A stretch of 64,000 bases of DNA from Lateolabrax maculatus (taxonomy: Eukaryota > Chordata > Actinopteri > Acropomatiformes > Lateolabracidae): contig CM062201.1 in the NCBI GenBank assembly GCA_031216445.1, forward strand, positions 4,395,501-4,459,500, given 5' to 3'. Both the position numbers and the translations under genes were made by a program. Positions 48,840-60,300 of the stretch are shown here, piece after piece. The notes beneath the pieces were generated by a model. It worked only from the letters and a program-made list of their open reading frames with translations, made no database searches and was not told where the DNA came from. The first letter of the stretch is position 1, and each line of letters opens with the position of its first letter.

Positions 48840-50304
48840 TAAGCCACATAATGGCAGGTGAAAGGACACACAAAAAAGAGAAACTATTTAAACATTATTT
48901 AAACATTATTCCTCATAACTTAGAAACTTAAATTACAGGCTGTGAGAATGAGCAACTCTCCAAGTCAGTGCACGGTTAACGCACTGACTTTGTATGCAAT
49001 AATATAATGATCTGTTGCACATCACTGACCCTCAAATTCATCCGGCACTTTCATCTAGGACACAATTTAGCTTTTATATCTAAATGTAATTTACTAAAAC
49101 TTAATACTAAAACTACTGTAATGCCAGTATGATCAGACAGAATCCCTGCAAAAAGCCCCTGGTAAACATCACCAACCCCTTTACACTGGAGCTGCACTGG
49201 CTTGTTTATAATAATTCTTTGAATAACTTTATATTGAATTACTTTCTGAGCTATCAAAGATCACAAAGTGTATTTCAGAGGCTGCCTTTTTATTTAACCT
49301 TCCACTAGTATTAAAGTGTATTTAACATTAAAAGCTAATAAGGCAGCAAGACTGGAGGAAGAAGGGATTTGGCGTTCATCCAGGCCACTATTTTGAAACA
49401 CTTAATGAGATTCTTTTCACTCTTGTGAATAACAATGCACAGAGAAATACGTATGTTTACCACTGTTTGTTTTTAAAAGAGAATCAGGCCAATTATATGT
49501 TCAGACTACTGCAACATAAACATAATGAGCAATAGATAGTTAGAGAGGAATCATTATATGGAAATGGGGAGCATGCATAATTATGTGTGTACAGTAGTTC
49601 AAAAATAACCTAATTATCATCTTTTTTGCCTTATTGAACTGTTGGTGGTAGCTACTGCTGCATTTAAGTGCACTTCTGTGAGTCATAAATGCAACGTGCA
49701 TATTGTTCTGCTTACAATACAATTTAATTATATAAATAACAATAATTAAGAGTAGTAATACATTATGTGGGCTTGGCATTAACTGTCCAAAGTTAGTTGT
49801 TGTACAGGTAAACAAAACTATCAGTCAAAGAGGCACAGTGAAAAATATTTTCAACAATACCTTCATTTGGAATGATTCAAACAAGCCCCCTGAATTGTAC
49901 ATATTGCACACAAAGTAAGGCTGGTGTCATGGAAGAATGTACAAGCTACAATGACTTATTTCAACGACAGCACCTGAAGGCCACATTTGCGTCTAAACTT
50001 AAATTTAATTAAGTTAGTTATTCTTTTTTTTTTAAAAAGAGGGGAAAAAGTAGGTTAAATGTATTGTTTGTTTATTCGTTTAAAATAAAATATGTATTTT
50101 TGTGCTTTTGGAAATGTTTACCACCTAATCCAGTCGCCCAGTGTGTCAGCCCTATGTTATCACTCCACTTGTTATCGCTCACTAAATGCTGTCCTAGTGC
50201 TTGTATTTTATCCACCTTAGACAAAGAAAGAAGTCTGTGTTGTGTGTTGGTGTGGCCCCGGTCGTGTTGACGCTGACAGTGAGCCGTGTGGACTCACAGC
50301 TGGC

Positions 50305-50318
50305 TCATCTGTCCACAG
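50305..50318 (+). other. cox4i2: Probable splice acceptor immediately before the cox4i2 start codon
   Basis: The sequence tcatctgtccacag abuts the ATG, implying that the 5' UTR lies mainly in an upstream exon not identified here. Confidence 0.55.
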
Positions 50319-51986
50319 ATGTTCCGGCTGGCTGCAGGGCGCGCGGGCGGCCTCGCGGCCCGGCGCGCCGCCGCGACCACCGGCAGCGCGAGGACGGCGA
50401 GCCACAGCCACGGTAGGTGTCCACATTGTTGCCAGGTCAAACTCTTTATTTAATAGCAGGTGTTACCAAAAATGGCGCCTCCATAGTTTTTCCATAGATA
50501 CAGAGAGGGTCTGGAGAGCGCCAACATTCAGTATCTGGTGACCCTTATTGGCCTTTTTGTGTAGTTAATTCCACATATGTGTCCAAAAAGCTTACCTGGA
50601 GATTGTTCATGTTCTCCGAAATTGGTACAAACCTGGAGAGCGCGGCGGTATTAGGTTAAACTGTATGAAACCAGATTTAAATCAACCAATTCGCAGTGTT
50701 TTTAATTGATGTACTGCTGTTGTCATTGAGAAGGCTGGTGTACCAGAACAAACCAGCAGGTGGCGCTGCTGTACCGTCATGACCGGAGGTCCATATAGAC
50801 CTTAGACTGTATGAAAGAAGACATAGACAGATGGCCAAGGGTAGGACACATAAGCCAGGCCTTTGAAAAATGTCTCCTGGCTGTACATTGTTGCAGCAGT
50901 GGGCTACAAAGTGACCCCTTCCTGTCTGTGTCCACCCAGAGGTGTCAGACGTAGTGGACATGTCTCAGCCGTTGTACTTGGACAGTGTGAGCAACCCTCT
51001 GCCTGACAGACCGTACAAAGACGTCCTGACCGCCGCCGACAAGAGCCTGAAGCAGAAGGAGAAAGGACCCTGGGGCCAGCTGACCAAAGACGAGAAGATT
51101 GCCTGTAGGTTTTTAAACAGCTATAATGAACACATCAAATCCAGTGAATCATACAGAACATTAAACCACCCTCCAGTATATGAACATTATATACTGCATA
51201 TTATATACTGCATCAGTAACAATAATCAAATATTATAAATATTATAGAGGCCAATTTCCCAGCATATTGGGTACTTGGGTACTGATTACACATCTGTACT
51301 TTGGCTCAAGTAAAAATTAAATTGCAGCACTTTTAAACTGCTCAAATTCCTGAACCTGAATCTGAATCGCCCCCCCACAGTGTACCGGCTGGGTTTCCAT
51401 CAGACCTTTGCAGAGATGAAGCAGCCGTCAGAAGAGTGGAAGACGGTCTTGGGGGGTGCCTTCATCTTTCTGGGCTTCACCGGCCTGCTGGTGTGGTGGC
51501 AGGCGGCCTACGGTAAACCTGGGGGAACAGGAAGTCGCACGCTTGGCACAGACCTTTTCCTCAGCAGACACTTTGACTTGTCGCGGCGGAGAAAGCACAG
51601 CCATATTTTAACAACATTAGCGGTGGCTCTGCTCCTTTTCAAGTATCCCAGTGAGCCAAGACCAGTTAGTCAGCACGCACGATACCAGAACCCTGGAGCT
51701 GACTCATCTAAATGCTTTAATAATGTTGTACCAGTGTTTGACAGGTCAAAACGTCCGCTGAATAAAACATCAGATGCTTTAATGTCTTTATTTTTAAGTG
51801 CACTACAGAGTTCTATAATGTGCCACGTGTCTCTATTCCTTGTTTACTCCAGTCTACCCTGAGCGCCCCAGGACCTTTGATGACGAGTGGCAGGCCAAAC
51901 AGCTGAAGAGGATGCTGGACATGAAGATCAACCCCGTGGAGGGCTTCTCGGCCAAGTGGGACTATGAGAAGGGCCAGTGGAAGTAA
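50319..51986 (+). CDS. cox4i2: Cytochrome c oxidase subunit 4 isoform 2, complete four-exon coding region
   Basis: Exons are 50319-50412, 50940-51104, 51381-51512 and 51853-51986, all with GT..AG introns. They join in frame to 174 codons, the usual length of subunit IV. Residues 1-31 are Arg/Ala-rich with no acidic residue, a typical mitochondrial presequence. Family blocks follow: LKQKEKGPWGQLTKDEK (68-84), LYRLGFHQTFAEMKQPSEEW (87-106), one membrane helix at about 109-127 (GGAFIFLGFTGLLVWWQ), then the intermembrane tail RMLDMKINPVEGFSAKWDYE (150-169). COX4 is a nuclear-encoded subunit of respiratory complex IV in the inner membrane. Isoform 2 is the alternative, often hypoxia-linked isoform. 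It fits isoform 2 better by its DRPYKDVLTAADKSL segment and its position next to bcl2l1. A splice-acceptor-like ctgtccacag directly before the ATG suggests a separate non-coding first exon. The whole predicted protein contains no cysteine. Confidence 0.95.
50753..50766 (+). promoter_or_regulatory. CTCF-like motif in cox4i2 intron 1
   Basis: ccagcaggtggcgc matches every position of the vertebrate CTCF core consensus CCASYAGRKGGCRS. Many teleost interspersed repeats carry such a word, so occupancy is uncertain. Confidence 0.45.
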
Positions 51987-52262
51987 AGAGGCGGCTGCAC
52001 CGCGTCTCAGGGCGGCACAGAGTCCGGGACCCCGTCGGGTTCATCGAAGTCAGTCTCAGTTAGAATGTTGCATTTCAACCGTCAAAACCACTAGAAAGAT
52101 GGGGCCCATCCACTAGGGGTCACTTTGCTCTGTGCCACCTGTGGCTGTCGGTCAGAAGCCTCTTCTCCAACCAGCCTTCTGCCTGGTGATAACTGTGTCC
52201 GTCCTACTGTAAGCATAGACATAATTATAATAATTATAATAAAGTTCTGCTTAAACAAAGTC
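51987..52262 (+). other. cox4i2: cox4i2 3' untranslated region with poly(A) signal
   Basis: An AATAAA at 52238-52243 follows the stop codon by about 250 bases, predicting cleavage near 52255-52265. This is a short 3' UTR, as expected for a small abundant respiratory-chain subunit. Confidence 0.7.
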
Positions 52263-53109
52263 TACGGAAAATTTGAACCTGTTTTCAATGGTTGTTTCAA
52301 GTATTTTATGAAGTCAGGTTTGATTTATTAGTTGTTTTTTTCATAACACAGAACCACAGAAACATGGAGAACTGAAACACGACAGAACGTACAGTCGAAG
52401 TATAAGAGCAGACATCTGAAGCAAGAGCAAATTGGTTTTAAAATTAGAACAAAAGGCTTGCTTTGAATAATCCAATTTATTATTATTTTTAATTGTTTAA
52501 TGTGTGATGGTACATAATTCCAATCAAGAGGAACGTTTTACCAGTTTCCGTGGAAACTGAGTGAACAGAGAGGCAGAGCTGATCAGTACACTGAGGCGTG
52601 CAGCTCTGAGCTGCTTCAAAGAAACAGGCTTATTAAAATGAATGCAGTAGACATGAATATGAAGCCGTGGCATTGTCCCCTGGCCTCAGACAGTTAATAA
52701 AGAGCCACATACACGTCAGTGATGGGACACTGGAGGGTTAGACAGCGTGCAAACAGCTCAGAGCTGCTACCATCGCTGTAGACCCCAGTTAAACACACAA
52801 TATAAAAACATGATAGAAAGTTTATTAGGAGACCAAACTTACCCGTGGAACTTGAAACTAAGCTAACCAAATGTATAAAATGAGTTCCGCTTCCTCTTCG
52901 TATTAGTTGCAGTGTTAACTTTTTTCCACATTCACGATTTCCATTTCCTGACACTGAGTTGATAAGTCATTTTTGGAATGAAATGGACTTTCTTCAGGCT
53001 GACTTCTTCTCCTCCTTGAATATTTAACGCAATGTCTTAATGGACCACTCCTCATGGCGCACGCTTTAACACACCCACGAACAATCCAGGACATGGACTC
53101 AGTGCATCT

Positions 53110-53330
53110 TTCAACACGGGCTTTATTAGGTTCAATGTGATTTCAAATTTTACAATGGCATTCTAAGACGTACAAACAGACCATTGGACGTGGTTGGGAT
53201 CTTTATCTCTGTACTCTCCGAGACCAACAGGAATGCACCCGTGACCCAACTCACTGAAAATATCCTCTCACTTGGTTTGCATTTTCTTGTCTAGTGGCTG
53301 TCCAATAATCCTAATAAAAAAAAATCAAAA
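53110..53330 (-). terminator. Possible 3' end of an unidentified minus-strand transcript
   Basis: A canonical AATAAA on the minus strand (53127-53122) follows a segment preceded by a long pyrimidine tract ending in ttattag (near 53310), which resembles a terminal-exon acceptor. It could serve a transcript starting in the CpG island at 53.9-54.75 kb, or be a distal bcl2l1 poly(A) site. No protein is recognised. Confidence 0.25.
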
Positions 53331-54132
53331 CACAACAAATGACAATATGCACATCAATGTAAAGATGGAGTTTAAGGCCATTTGAAGGGGCACAATTATG
53401 CTTTTTACACCAAATATAAATAATGTTTAAAAGCCATCAGTTCTGGTTATCTTAAATATGTCACTAAACTAACGTGCTACTCTAATCAGTTTAAATAACT
53501 AGCATGTATATAGGGTCGTGCCAGTGCTGTCACACTTCCTTCACTTGTGTCTCCTTCAAGAACATTTTGCTGCACAAGAAAAATCTCACGCATGCACACA
53601 CACACACACACACACGCTCAGAAAGGAGTAGGAGGGGAAGTTGTCTGAGTGAGGGCCGGGACAGCCTGCGAGCAGCTTCTTGGTGGGGCACACTCTAGAA
53701 AAATATATAAATATATATATACTGTACTGGAATGTATGAGAGCAGAGCTTGGCTGACAGGACGCTCGGGACACAGACACTCACAGGACGACACTCATCGC
53801 TCGCCAGTGCTGTTGGGTTTGATTTTGGTGAAGTGTTGGTTTCCGGGGGTGACGACCAGAGACCCATGTGGGTGAATGTTTGTGAGTGCGCGGGTTTCTG
53901 TCAGCTGTGAGGACGGAAAGGAGCGACGCCGGTGAGGAGGCGCCGCCGGGGGTCACCTGGTCCTCAACCTCCCTCTGGTGAGAAAATGGCGCCCGGCTGT
54001 CCCGCACCGAAGCGGAGTTGTGCTTTACTGAGCTGCTGTCCCAGCGTGAACAGAAGCCAGGGCGTGCTGCTGTCTGCTGGAGCCGGTGCTTGGAATAAGA
54101 TCCAGATTAAAGCACTGGGATGAGGGAGGAGA

Positions 54133-54171
54133 CCCCCCCCCCCCCCCCACACACACACACACACACACACA
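54133..54171. repeat. Compound C16 and (AC)n tract
   Basis: A poly(C) run (54133-54148) passes directly into an AC run (54149-54171). Confidence 0.96.
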
Positions 54172-54293
54172 CCACCTTCCCAGTAAATGAACCGAGCTGC
54201 CAGTTGTTGGTGCGTGAAGCGCCAGGCGACGAACACGCCTCCGACTTCAGCTTTAAATGAAAGATGAAAAGATGGTCGGAGACAAAGAGGAGG

Positions 54294-54326
54294 TCTCCTC
54301 CTCCTCCTCCTCCTCCTCCTCCTCCT
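54294..54326. repeat. (TCC)n trinucleotide tract
   Basis: An uninterrupted trinucleotide repeat. It encodes poly-Glu or poly-Arg in chance minus-strand frames. Confidence 0.95.
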
Positions 54327-54672
54327 GGTCTCCCGTGGACCACTTCTGACTGGCGGGTGTGTAACTCGCGCCGAGGTGTGTGTGCGTGAAGCAGCAGGTG
54401 TTCCAGCTGTGACTGACACACGTGACCAGGCGCAGTGACAGCCGGGGGACCGCGGGCTGACGGAGGGAGGAGAGGAGGAGAGAGAGGAAGAGAGGAGGAG
54501 AGGAGGACGGAGAGGTGACAGATTTGAGGCGTCTGGGGAGGAGGAGAACTTGGAGTGAGTGCGTGTGAGATGAGATGTGAAGGTTTTGGGCGCTACAGCC
54601 GCTGACAGCTGTTGATGCGCTGGAGATGAACAGACACACAGTGACGTGACGCAGGACGCACGGCCTCCTCAC

Positions 54673-54718
54673 GCTGCTCTGCTGCTGCTGCTGCTGCTCT
54701 GCTGCTGCTGCTCTGCTG
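54673..54718 (+). repeat. Interrupted (CTG)n tract
   Basis: Blocks of gctgctgctg are separated by ctctg, at the end of the CpG-rich island. If the island is a plus-strand first exon, the repeat would be in its 5' UTR. Confidence 0.93.
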
Positions 54719-54949
54719 CATACATCTTCCAAAGGCCACGATGCTCACTAGCATGAGGCGTGACTGTGTCGCAGATGTAAGGAAGATTTTAATAATGGTG
54801 GAAAAAGAAGGGATGATTATTGAATCAGCACACAGAGGGGGAAAAAACGGGAAATCTGGTCTTGTGTTTGAGCATTGCAGCACATGATGAGGATTTATTG
54901 CAAAATGCGTTTTATTTGAACCCCCACTCCTATTGAGCAGTATAAACAA

Positions 54950-55190
54950 TTATGGCTGCAACTAACAGTTACTTTGCAAGTCTTTTTTCTTTTCTTTTTT
55001 TTTTGATAAGGCCATCATTTAGTGTAAAAAAAGTCTTTTCTTGTCCAAACCCCAAGGATATTTAGTTATACAACATAACATAAGAGAAAAGCAGCAAATC
55101 CTCACATTTGAGAAGCGGGAATCAGTGTATTTTTGTCATTTTTGCTTGATAGTTATTAATCGATTATCATATCGAAACATTGCAGCTCTA
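54950..55190 (+). repeat. Dispersed repeat family A, fourth copy
   Basis: It starts atggctgcaactaacagtta. It includes aaaccccaaggatatttagttata and aaaagcagcaaatcctcacatttgagaagc, and closes with ttattaatcgattatcatatcg followed by cattgcagctct. Aligned by eye, it matches the copies at 17460, 20830 and 24000. Confidence 0.6.
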
Positions 55191-55984
55191 TAAACAACAC
55201 ATAAATAGTTTATAACTTTTGGTATTGTAAGGATATTTCAAGTGCTTATTAATGTATTTTTCAACAATTAAAACTTCTCATCTATAACTAGAGTGTGAAC
55301 AGATAAATGAATAACCATATAACACGGTTGTTGTCAGATCTGGATCAGTTAATAGTTAGCTTATTGCAGATGTATTGGTATCAGTTTATATTTCAGATGA
55401 TGATTAAAGAGAAACTCAAGTACAGAAATGCAAAACTGGGTTTGAGATCATTCCCATTACACAGTTTGTCCCCCAGAGAGCTCTGACTAAAGTATGTGTC
55501 ATGTACACATAAAAAGTGTTGTGTGTTTATGTAAAATCAGCTTATGTATGATTTCACTGACTCCCAAATATCCATATCAGAATTGAATTATATTTATCGA
55601 TTAAGCCCTCATTATAAATATTATATTTCTCATACATCTCCTCACTCTCCATCACGACTGAGCAAACTGATGAAGGCCATGAGAAGCAGCAGAAAGGAAT
55701 AAATCTAGTAAGTAAAGAATTGATTACTTCTGAGGTCAAGATTGAACCTCCAAGCTCAACATCTGTCCATGTGTATAAACCGTTAATAAACGTCTAATAT
55801 CACACCGTGAGGATGTGTGTAATCATACATCATTAAATCTGATGAAACTGTTACCATGTCAATCATTTATTAACTGTTAATACACCAGTTATGAATGAGT
55901 CATCGGAGAAGTTATAATGTTGACAAATACATTAATAAACACTTAACACTTAAAAATGTCCTTTTACCTGCTTACGACTACATT

Positions 55985-57252
55985 ATAGTGTGTGATAAAC
56001 CATTTATTAAGTGTTTACATACTGCCTATAAATGCTGAATGGGAGGGGGGAGTTAAAATAAATTGTTACCAAATTAAAACTTTTCACCCAAATATTCAAC
56101 CGTTGAGACAGTTTAAGACAGTTTAACAGTCTTTAACGCTGCGTGTCGCCATGCTGCCCTCTGATCTGTTGTTTGCGTTGCTACAGTATTTGCTGCATTC
56201 TCCAGCTACTGTGTGGTGAACACGGAGGGTCCGGGCCGTGGCGCCCTGCCTGCACGAACCGCAGCGACGCTGATTTCAGTAGCCTGGCGCTCAGCAGGCT
56301 GACTAAACACAAACAGGATCAAACCAGGGCCAAGTATGACCATAGAGCACGGATCAGATCCAAAACCAAACGCTCCGACAAACACAAATGAGCCCAGGAG
56401 TTAGTTTCCTTATTCGGCTTTTAGTTCAACACTCCCATGTTTTATCAACTAAAATCTGTTTGTCTCCTTTTTCATTTACCATTCACACAAAACCAATAAG
56501 CAAGGCAAAACAATCGGTGTGTGGAGTCATGGGTTATGATGCGATACTGTGTGTGTTGGTGATCAGGATGGCTGGCAGGAAACTGGGAACTACAGAAGCT
56601 GTTCAGGGACAGGTGCTACATCCTCCCCTGCTTTCACTCCCCATATGGCACATACAGAGCTATTGTAGAGCCGTCTGCGGGGACGAGCAACAAAAAGGGT
56701 TTTGAGACGAGACACGTGGAGCAGGCTGGGCCCCACAACACACCCACTCTTTACATCGTACAGGTCTGGATTAACTGTGAGGACTGGAATCAGTTTTTAG
56801 CCTCTTTTGAGGACGAAAATGGGAAATCAAAATTTGTTAAAACTAATACATACAAACATAAAGAAAGAAAAAAAATAACACGGGAACCGGTGGTGGAAGG
56901 AATAGAAGGAACAATTGGTTCAGTGAATGAAACAATAACATGTCTGTCTCTGTGATTTTTCATCAGGGTGGAAATCAGGTGGACACATGAATCCAAGCGA
57001 CTCTTCCTCTTCTTTGTCTTCTCGAAAAGTTCAACATGTGAGGATTCTTAGTCCACTGTGGGATGTGTGAGGAGAAAAAATAAAATAAAATAAAATATAA
57101 TAAAATAAAATAAGGTAAACATCATCAGCAGTTCTGACGAGACAAAGAGGACCTTCATTTTAACTTCTGTGGTGTGTAGGTTGAGTGAAGGAGGCAGTTG
57201 GGGGGGTGGTGTGGGGTGGGAGAGTGTCGAGGAGGCTGTCGCGTGTCTCCCT
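55985..57252 (-). other. bcl2l1: Probable bcl2l1 3' untranslated region
   Basis: The first canonical AATAAA on the minus strand after the bcl2l1 stop codon is at 56008-56003, giving a 3' UTR of about 1.25 kb. The segment contains an (AAAAT)n tract at 57077-57113. Small plus-strand open frames here (for example 56143-56391 and 56716-56955) lie antisense to it and are not recognised. The end is inferred only from the signal. Confidence 0.4.
57077..57113. repeat. (AAAAT)n pentanucleotide tract
   Basis: Repeated aaaat units with one interruption, visible directly in the sequence. Confidence 0.93.
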
Positions 57253-57396
57253 TCACAGGCGTTTCTGGACGATGAGAGAGCCCACCACGACCCCGGTCAC
57301 CAGGGTCATCCCCGCCAGCAGCCACTTCTTGAAACTCTCCTGAGACCTCCTGCCCTCTGCCGCCGCGTCATGCCCGAAGATTTCGGCGAAGCGCTC
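57253..57396 (-). CDS. bcl2l1: BCL2-like 1 (Bcl-xL), last coding exon
   Basis: On the minus strand an acceptor (cttctcgtctgccag) opens a 47-codon exon in phase 0 that ends with TGA at 57255-57253. It encodes the end of BH2 (ERFAEIFGHDAAAEGRRSQE), a basic linker (SFKKW) and the hydrophobic tail anchor LLAGMTLVTGVVVGSLIV followed by QKRL. In Bcl-xL this tail inserts the protein in the mitochondrial outer membrane, where it restrains BAX and BAK. The exon boundary, after the Trp of the BH2 motif, is the same as in mammalian BCL2L1. The exon with BH4, BH3, BH1 and the start codon is not in the window and must lie beyond 64000, so the intron exceeds 6.6 kb. The gene converges on cox4i2, as in human. 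Confidence 0.92.
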   Translation of the reverse strand, partial: ERFAEIFGHDAAAEGRRSQESFKKWLLAGMTLVTGVVVGSLIVQKRL

Positions 57397-60300
57397 CTGG
57401 CAGACGAGAAGAAAAAAAGAGAGGGAAAAGGGTGAGGAAAGGGTTAACGCCAGGGTGTTTTGCTGCTGAGTACATGAGATTTATTCAAATTAAAAAAAAA
57501 AAAAAAAAAACACAACCCACACATATGGACAATTCCCAAAACTCCCCAGACAAAAAAACACCGACAGGTTCAGAGTCTCAGGTAGATTCCCTTCTGTAAA
57601 GGTCGCAAATGGCAGATGAGCCGCCCACAGCTGGGTATCTGTATGACTGTCAGAACCCACACGGCCAAATTTCCATCCCGCAGCAACCACACAGGTAAGC
57701 AAACATCATAACTAGCAAAAGTCCCCAAAAGCCACCTGCATCGCTGCTGTGCACAGTAACAACAAGAGCTCATAGATTAAAGGAAAGATCCACATCATCA
57801 CATTAAGCATTAGGATCCCGGTCACGGCAACTCCTGCTTTAAAAATATTCCACCTCCCCTCCTCCCTTCCCCGGCATCCCATCGGTTCTGCAGCAGATCC
57901 CTGCAGAGCCGTTGCTGACATTCTTTCCCACTGTTGTCCTCAGATTGCCAAGCCTACATTGCCGCCCACTGAAATCATTTCCTGGAAATGAGCTTCAGAG
58001 CGCGCAGTGTTAGCCTCGGGCCGCAAGGGGGCGCCAGTAGGGCTCAAATCTCACACACAAAACAGGACAGCAGATCAGCTGAGCTGGACATGGCCCACTG
58101 AGTCACTGCTGATGATGCTCCTGTTGTCCACACTCCAAACATGTCTGTGCTTCACCTCAGTAAACATGATTTGGGAGGCTAAAGCTCCTTCTTTAGAGCT
58201 AATCAGGCAATCTGAACAAATGACTAATTCGGATGTGTGGCACTTAGTCAGAGGTGGATTCAACAGGCGGGATAAAAGGTCTTGGGGGCGGGGGGGGGTT
58301 GTTACTGGAAACTATGCTGAGGGAGAATGAAAGTACAGAGAAGTAATCAGTTAAACAGGAAGAATGCAAAGGGAGGGGGGCAATAAAGTAGTATATATTA
58401 ATGTCTCTGAACCAAATCCCGAACTCTGCCCCAAGATGGGAAACTACTCTCACTGAGTAAAAAAACAAAAAACAAAAAAAACATCCTCAATCCCCAGTAA
58501 TAAAATTCACCACAGCAATGGGTAAATAAAAGGCAGAACATTTTAATCCATTGGAGCTGTAAATATTAACGTGTGATGCGTGACACATATCTTTATAAAC
58601 ACAGTGAAGCAGCGGCAGCAGAACAGACTCAATAAGTCAACACTTAACTTTTATTCAGGGTGCTTCACTCAATCATTTACCAGACTTGGATTTCCTTAAT
58701 GGATGATCAAGTAGTAAAATCTATTATCTACTAAACATCACTTTTTTAAAATATAAATATATTGGTTCAGAAAACAACAACAGCAACTGAACAAATAAAC
58801 ATATAATAGATAAGACCTATGATTGTAATAATGATTTAGGCCTCATAATCAACATCATTTTCAGTAGGTAGGACAGGAATGTTCCATCAGTGCTTTCAAT
58901 CACACCATGGAAAATGTGAGAAAATATGAGATTATTATTCATATGTGTCACGCTTCACACTTAATTCTTTCTGATTTAAATAAAGATTTCTACAGTAATT
59001 TGTGATACACATCAACAGCTGTACAGGGGGTTGTTCTGAGTCAAAGTTATGTGAAGTTGTTATTATTAGTGAAGCATCCAGATGCAGCGGACATAGATCC
59101 TTCAAACTTTGCTACATTTTTGTTTTAATGTTATTGTTTTCATCTATATTAATAATAATTAATATAATAATTAATCAGTTTATAATTAACCATATATATT
59201 GTTTTTATTTTATTTGATATTTGATCCTGTTTCTACTGTACATGTTCTATGTTTGTGTAGCATGGGGGGGCTACAACTTTCATGTCGTTTTGCAACCCTG
59301 TGTTGACAAATAAATGAACCTTCAACTTCAACTCTGAGGCTGAATCCACAATGTGTAATATTTGAATGTGAGGTAAAAGATCACAGTTCAAAAGCAGTTA
59401 TTGCACATAAAAGCGGACAGTAAACTCAGTCCTCGGGGGAATGATCTAATACGGGAATCTCTGCGAATTAATGAGCTTCGATATCTTCTGGATCAATGAG
59501 GAAATGAAACAGCGTGTCCGACAGCTCCTCAAGGCTGGGCTGTTGGGGGGGACACTCAGAAACTCAGGGTTTGTTAAGAAACGTTATGAGTTGCTGCACT
59601 AACTGTCCCACCGTTAGGGATTTCTGGAACTGTTGAGCTCCCCTCGGTTTCACCATGCACCACCATGAAACTATGCCAAGAAGCGTGGGGGTTCATTCCT
59701 GAGACATTCCAGCGCTCGCAAGTCATTCTGACTTCCGTTTCATAACAGAACCTAAAACCAGTCTAGTTTCTTTCACGCCGCAGTCTCTCTTGCTGCCTGA
59801 TGTGGTGACATCACCACCACAGAGAGTCACTGCCAGCACAAACTAAAACCTGAACAATGAAAGTGACTGGTCCCTGTTCTCAGGAAACACGCCAACAATG
59901 GGACTACATAGTTACAGGATCATTTTTTAAATAATATAGGGGAGGTAGGAGGGGGGACGGTCGGGAGTAGGAGTTCAGAGGAAATTAACCTTGACTTCTG
60001 GACTAATATTTCTAAGAATATGCAGGGTGTGAATGTCTGGTGAAAGATAAGGGGGGTGATAATACAGTGAAGACCTCACAACTGTGTTCTGTGCTGCGAC
60101 CTTAATCAGAAAAGCTGCTGGCAGCTTAACACAACAGTAATATACTAATGCTGTTAAACTGGTTACAGTGGCAACATGATCTGCATATGTCAGGTTAATT
60201 TAGAGCCCTTTATATTCAATTGCAAGTTACAATTACAAGCCGAAACCAAAAGTAAATGTCTCCTACTAACGAGCATCGTCTGAGTGTCTATAGCCTGATA

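Larger units (their letters stand above)
42830..50200. other. Intergenic stretch upstream of cox4i2
   Basis: No recognised coding exon. It holds a GC-richer, low-repeat island at 44040-44900 that looks like a conserved non-coding element, a family C repeat at 45890-46230, a C25 run at 48234-48258 and a (GT)n tract at 48787-48838. An AT-rich zone (49000-50100) precedes cox4i2. No obvious cox4i2 core promoter could be fixed. Confidence 0.45.
53880..54750. promoter_or_regulatory. CpG-rich promoter-like island between cox4i2 and bcl2l1
   Basis: CpG density rises sharply here compared with both flanks (for example around 53920-53945, 53990-54015 and 54440-54460). The island contains a TGACGTGA CRE-like word near 54645, a (TCC)n tract (54294-54326), a compound C16/(AC)n tract (54133-54171) and (CTG)n blocks (54673-54718). 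On the plus strand a donor-like gat|gtaagg follows at 54777. On the minus strand a good acceptor (cctttccgtcctcacag) precedes a 35-codon frame ending near 53797. Which strand is transcribed cannot be decided from sequence. Confidence 0.4.

Noticed and set aside
53797..53902. 35-codon minus-strand frame after a good acceptor, as the last exon of a gene
   Set aside because: Thirty-five open codons are expected by chance fairly often in GC-rich DNA, and no upstream partner exon was found. It is mentioned only within the CpG-island entry.
54253..54732. 159-codon minus-strand frame with poly-Gln and poly-Glu
   Set aside because: The low-complexity runs come from the CTG and TCC repeats, the rest has no domain-like pattern, and overlapping frames on the same strand are equally open.
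56716..56955. 79-codon plus-strand frame that looks protein-like (VWINCEDWNQFL)
   Set aside because: It lies antisense to the probable bcl2l1 3' UTR, has no splice sites or promoter signs and matches no family that I know.
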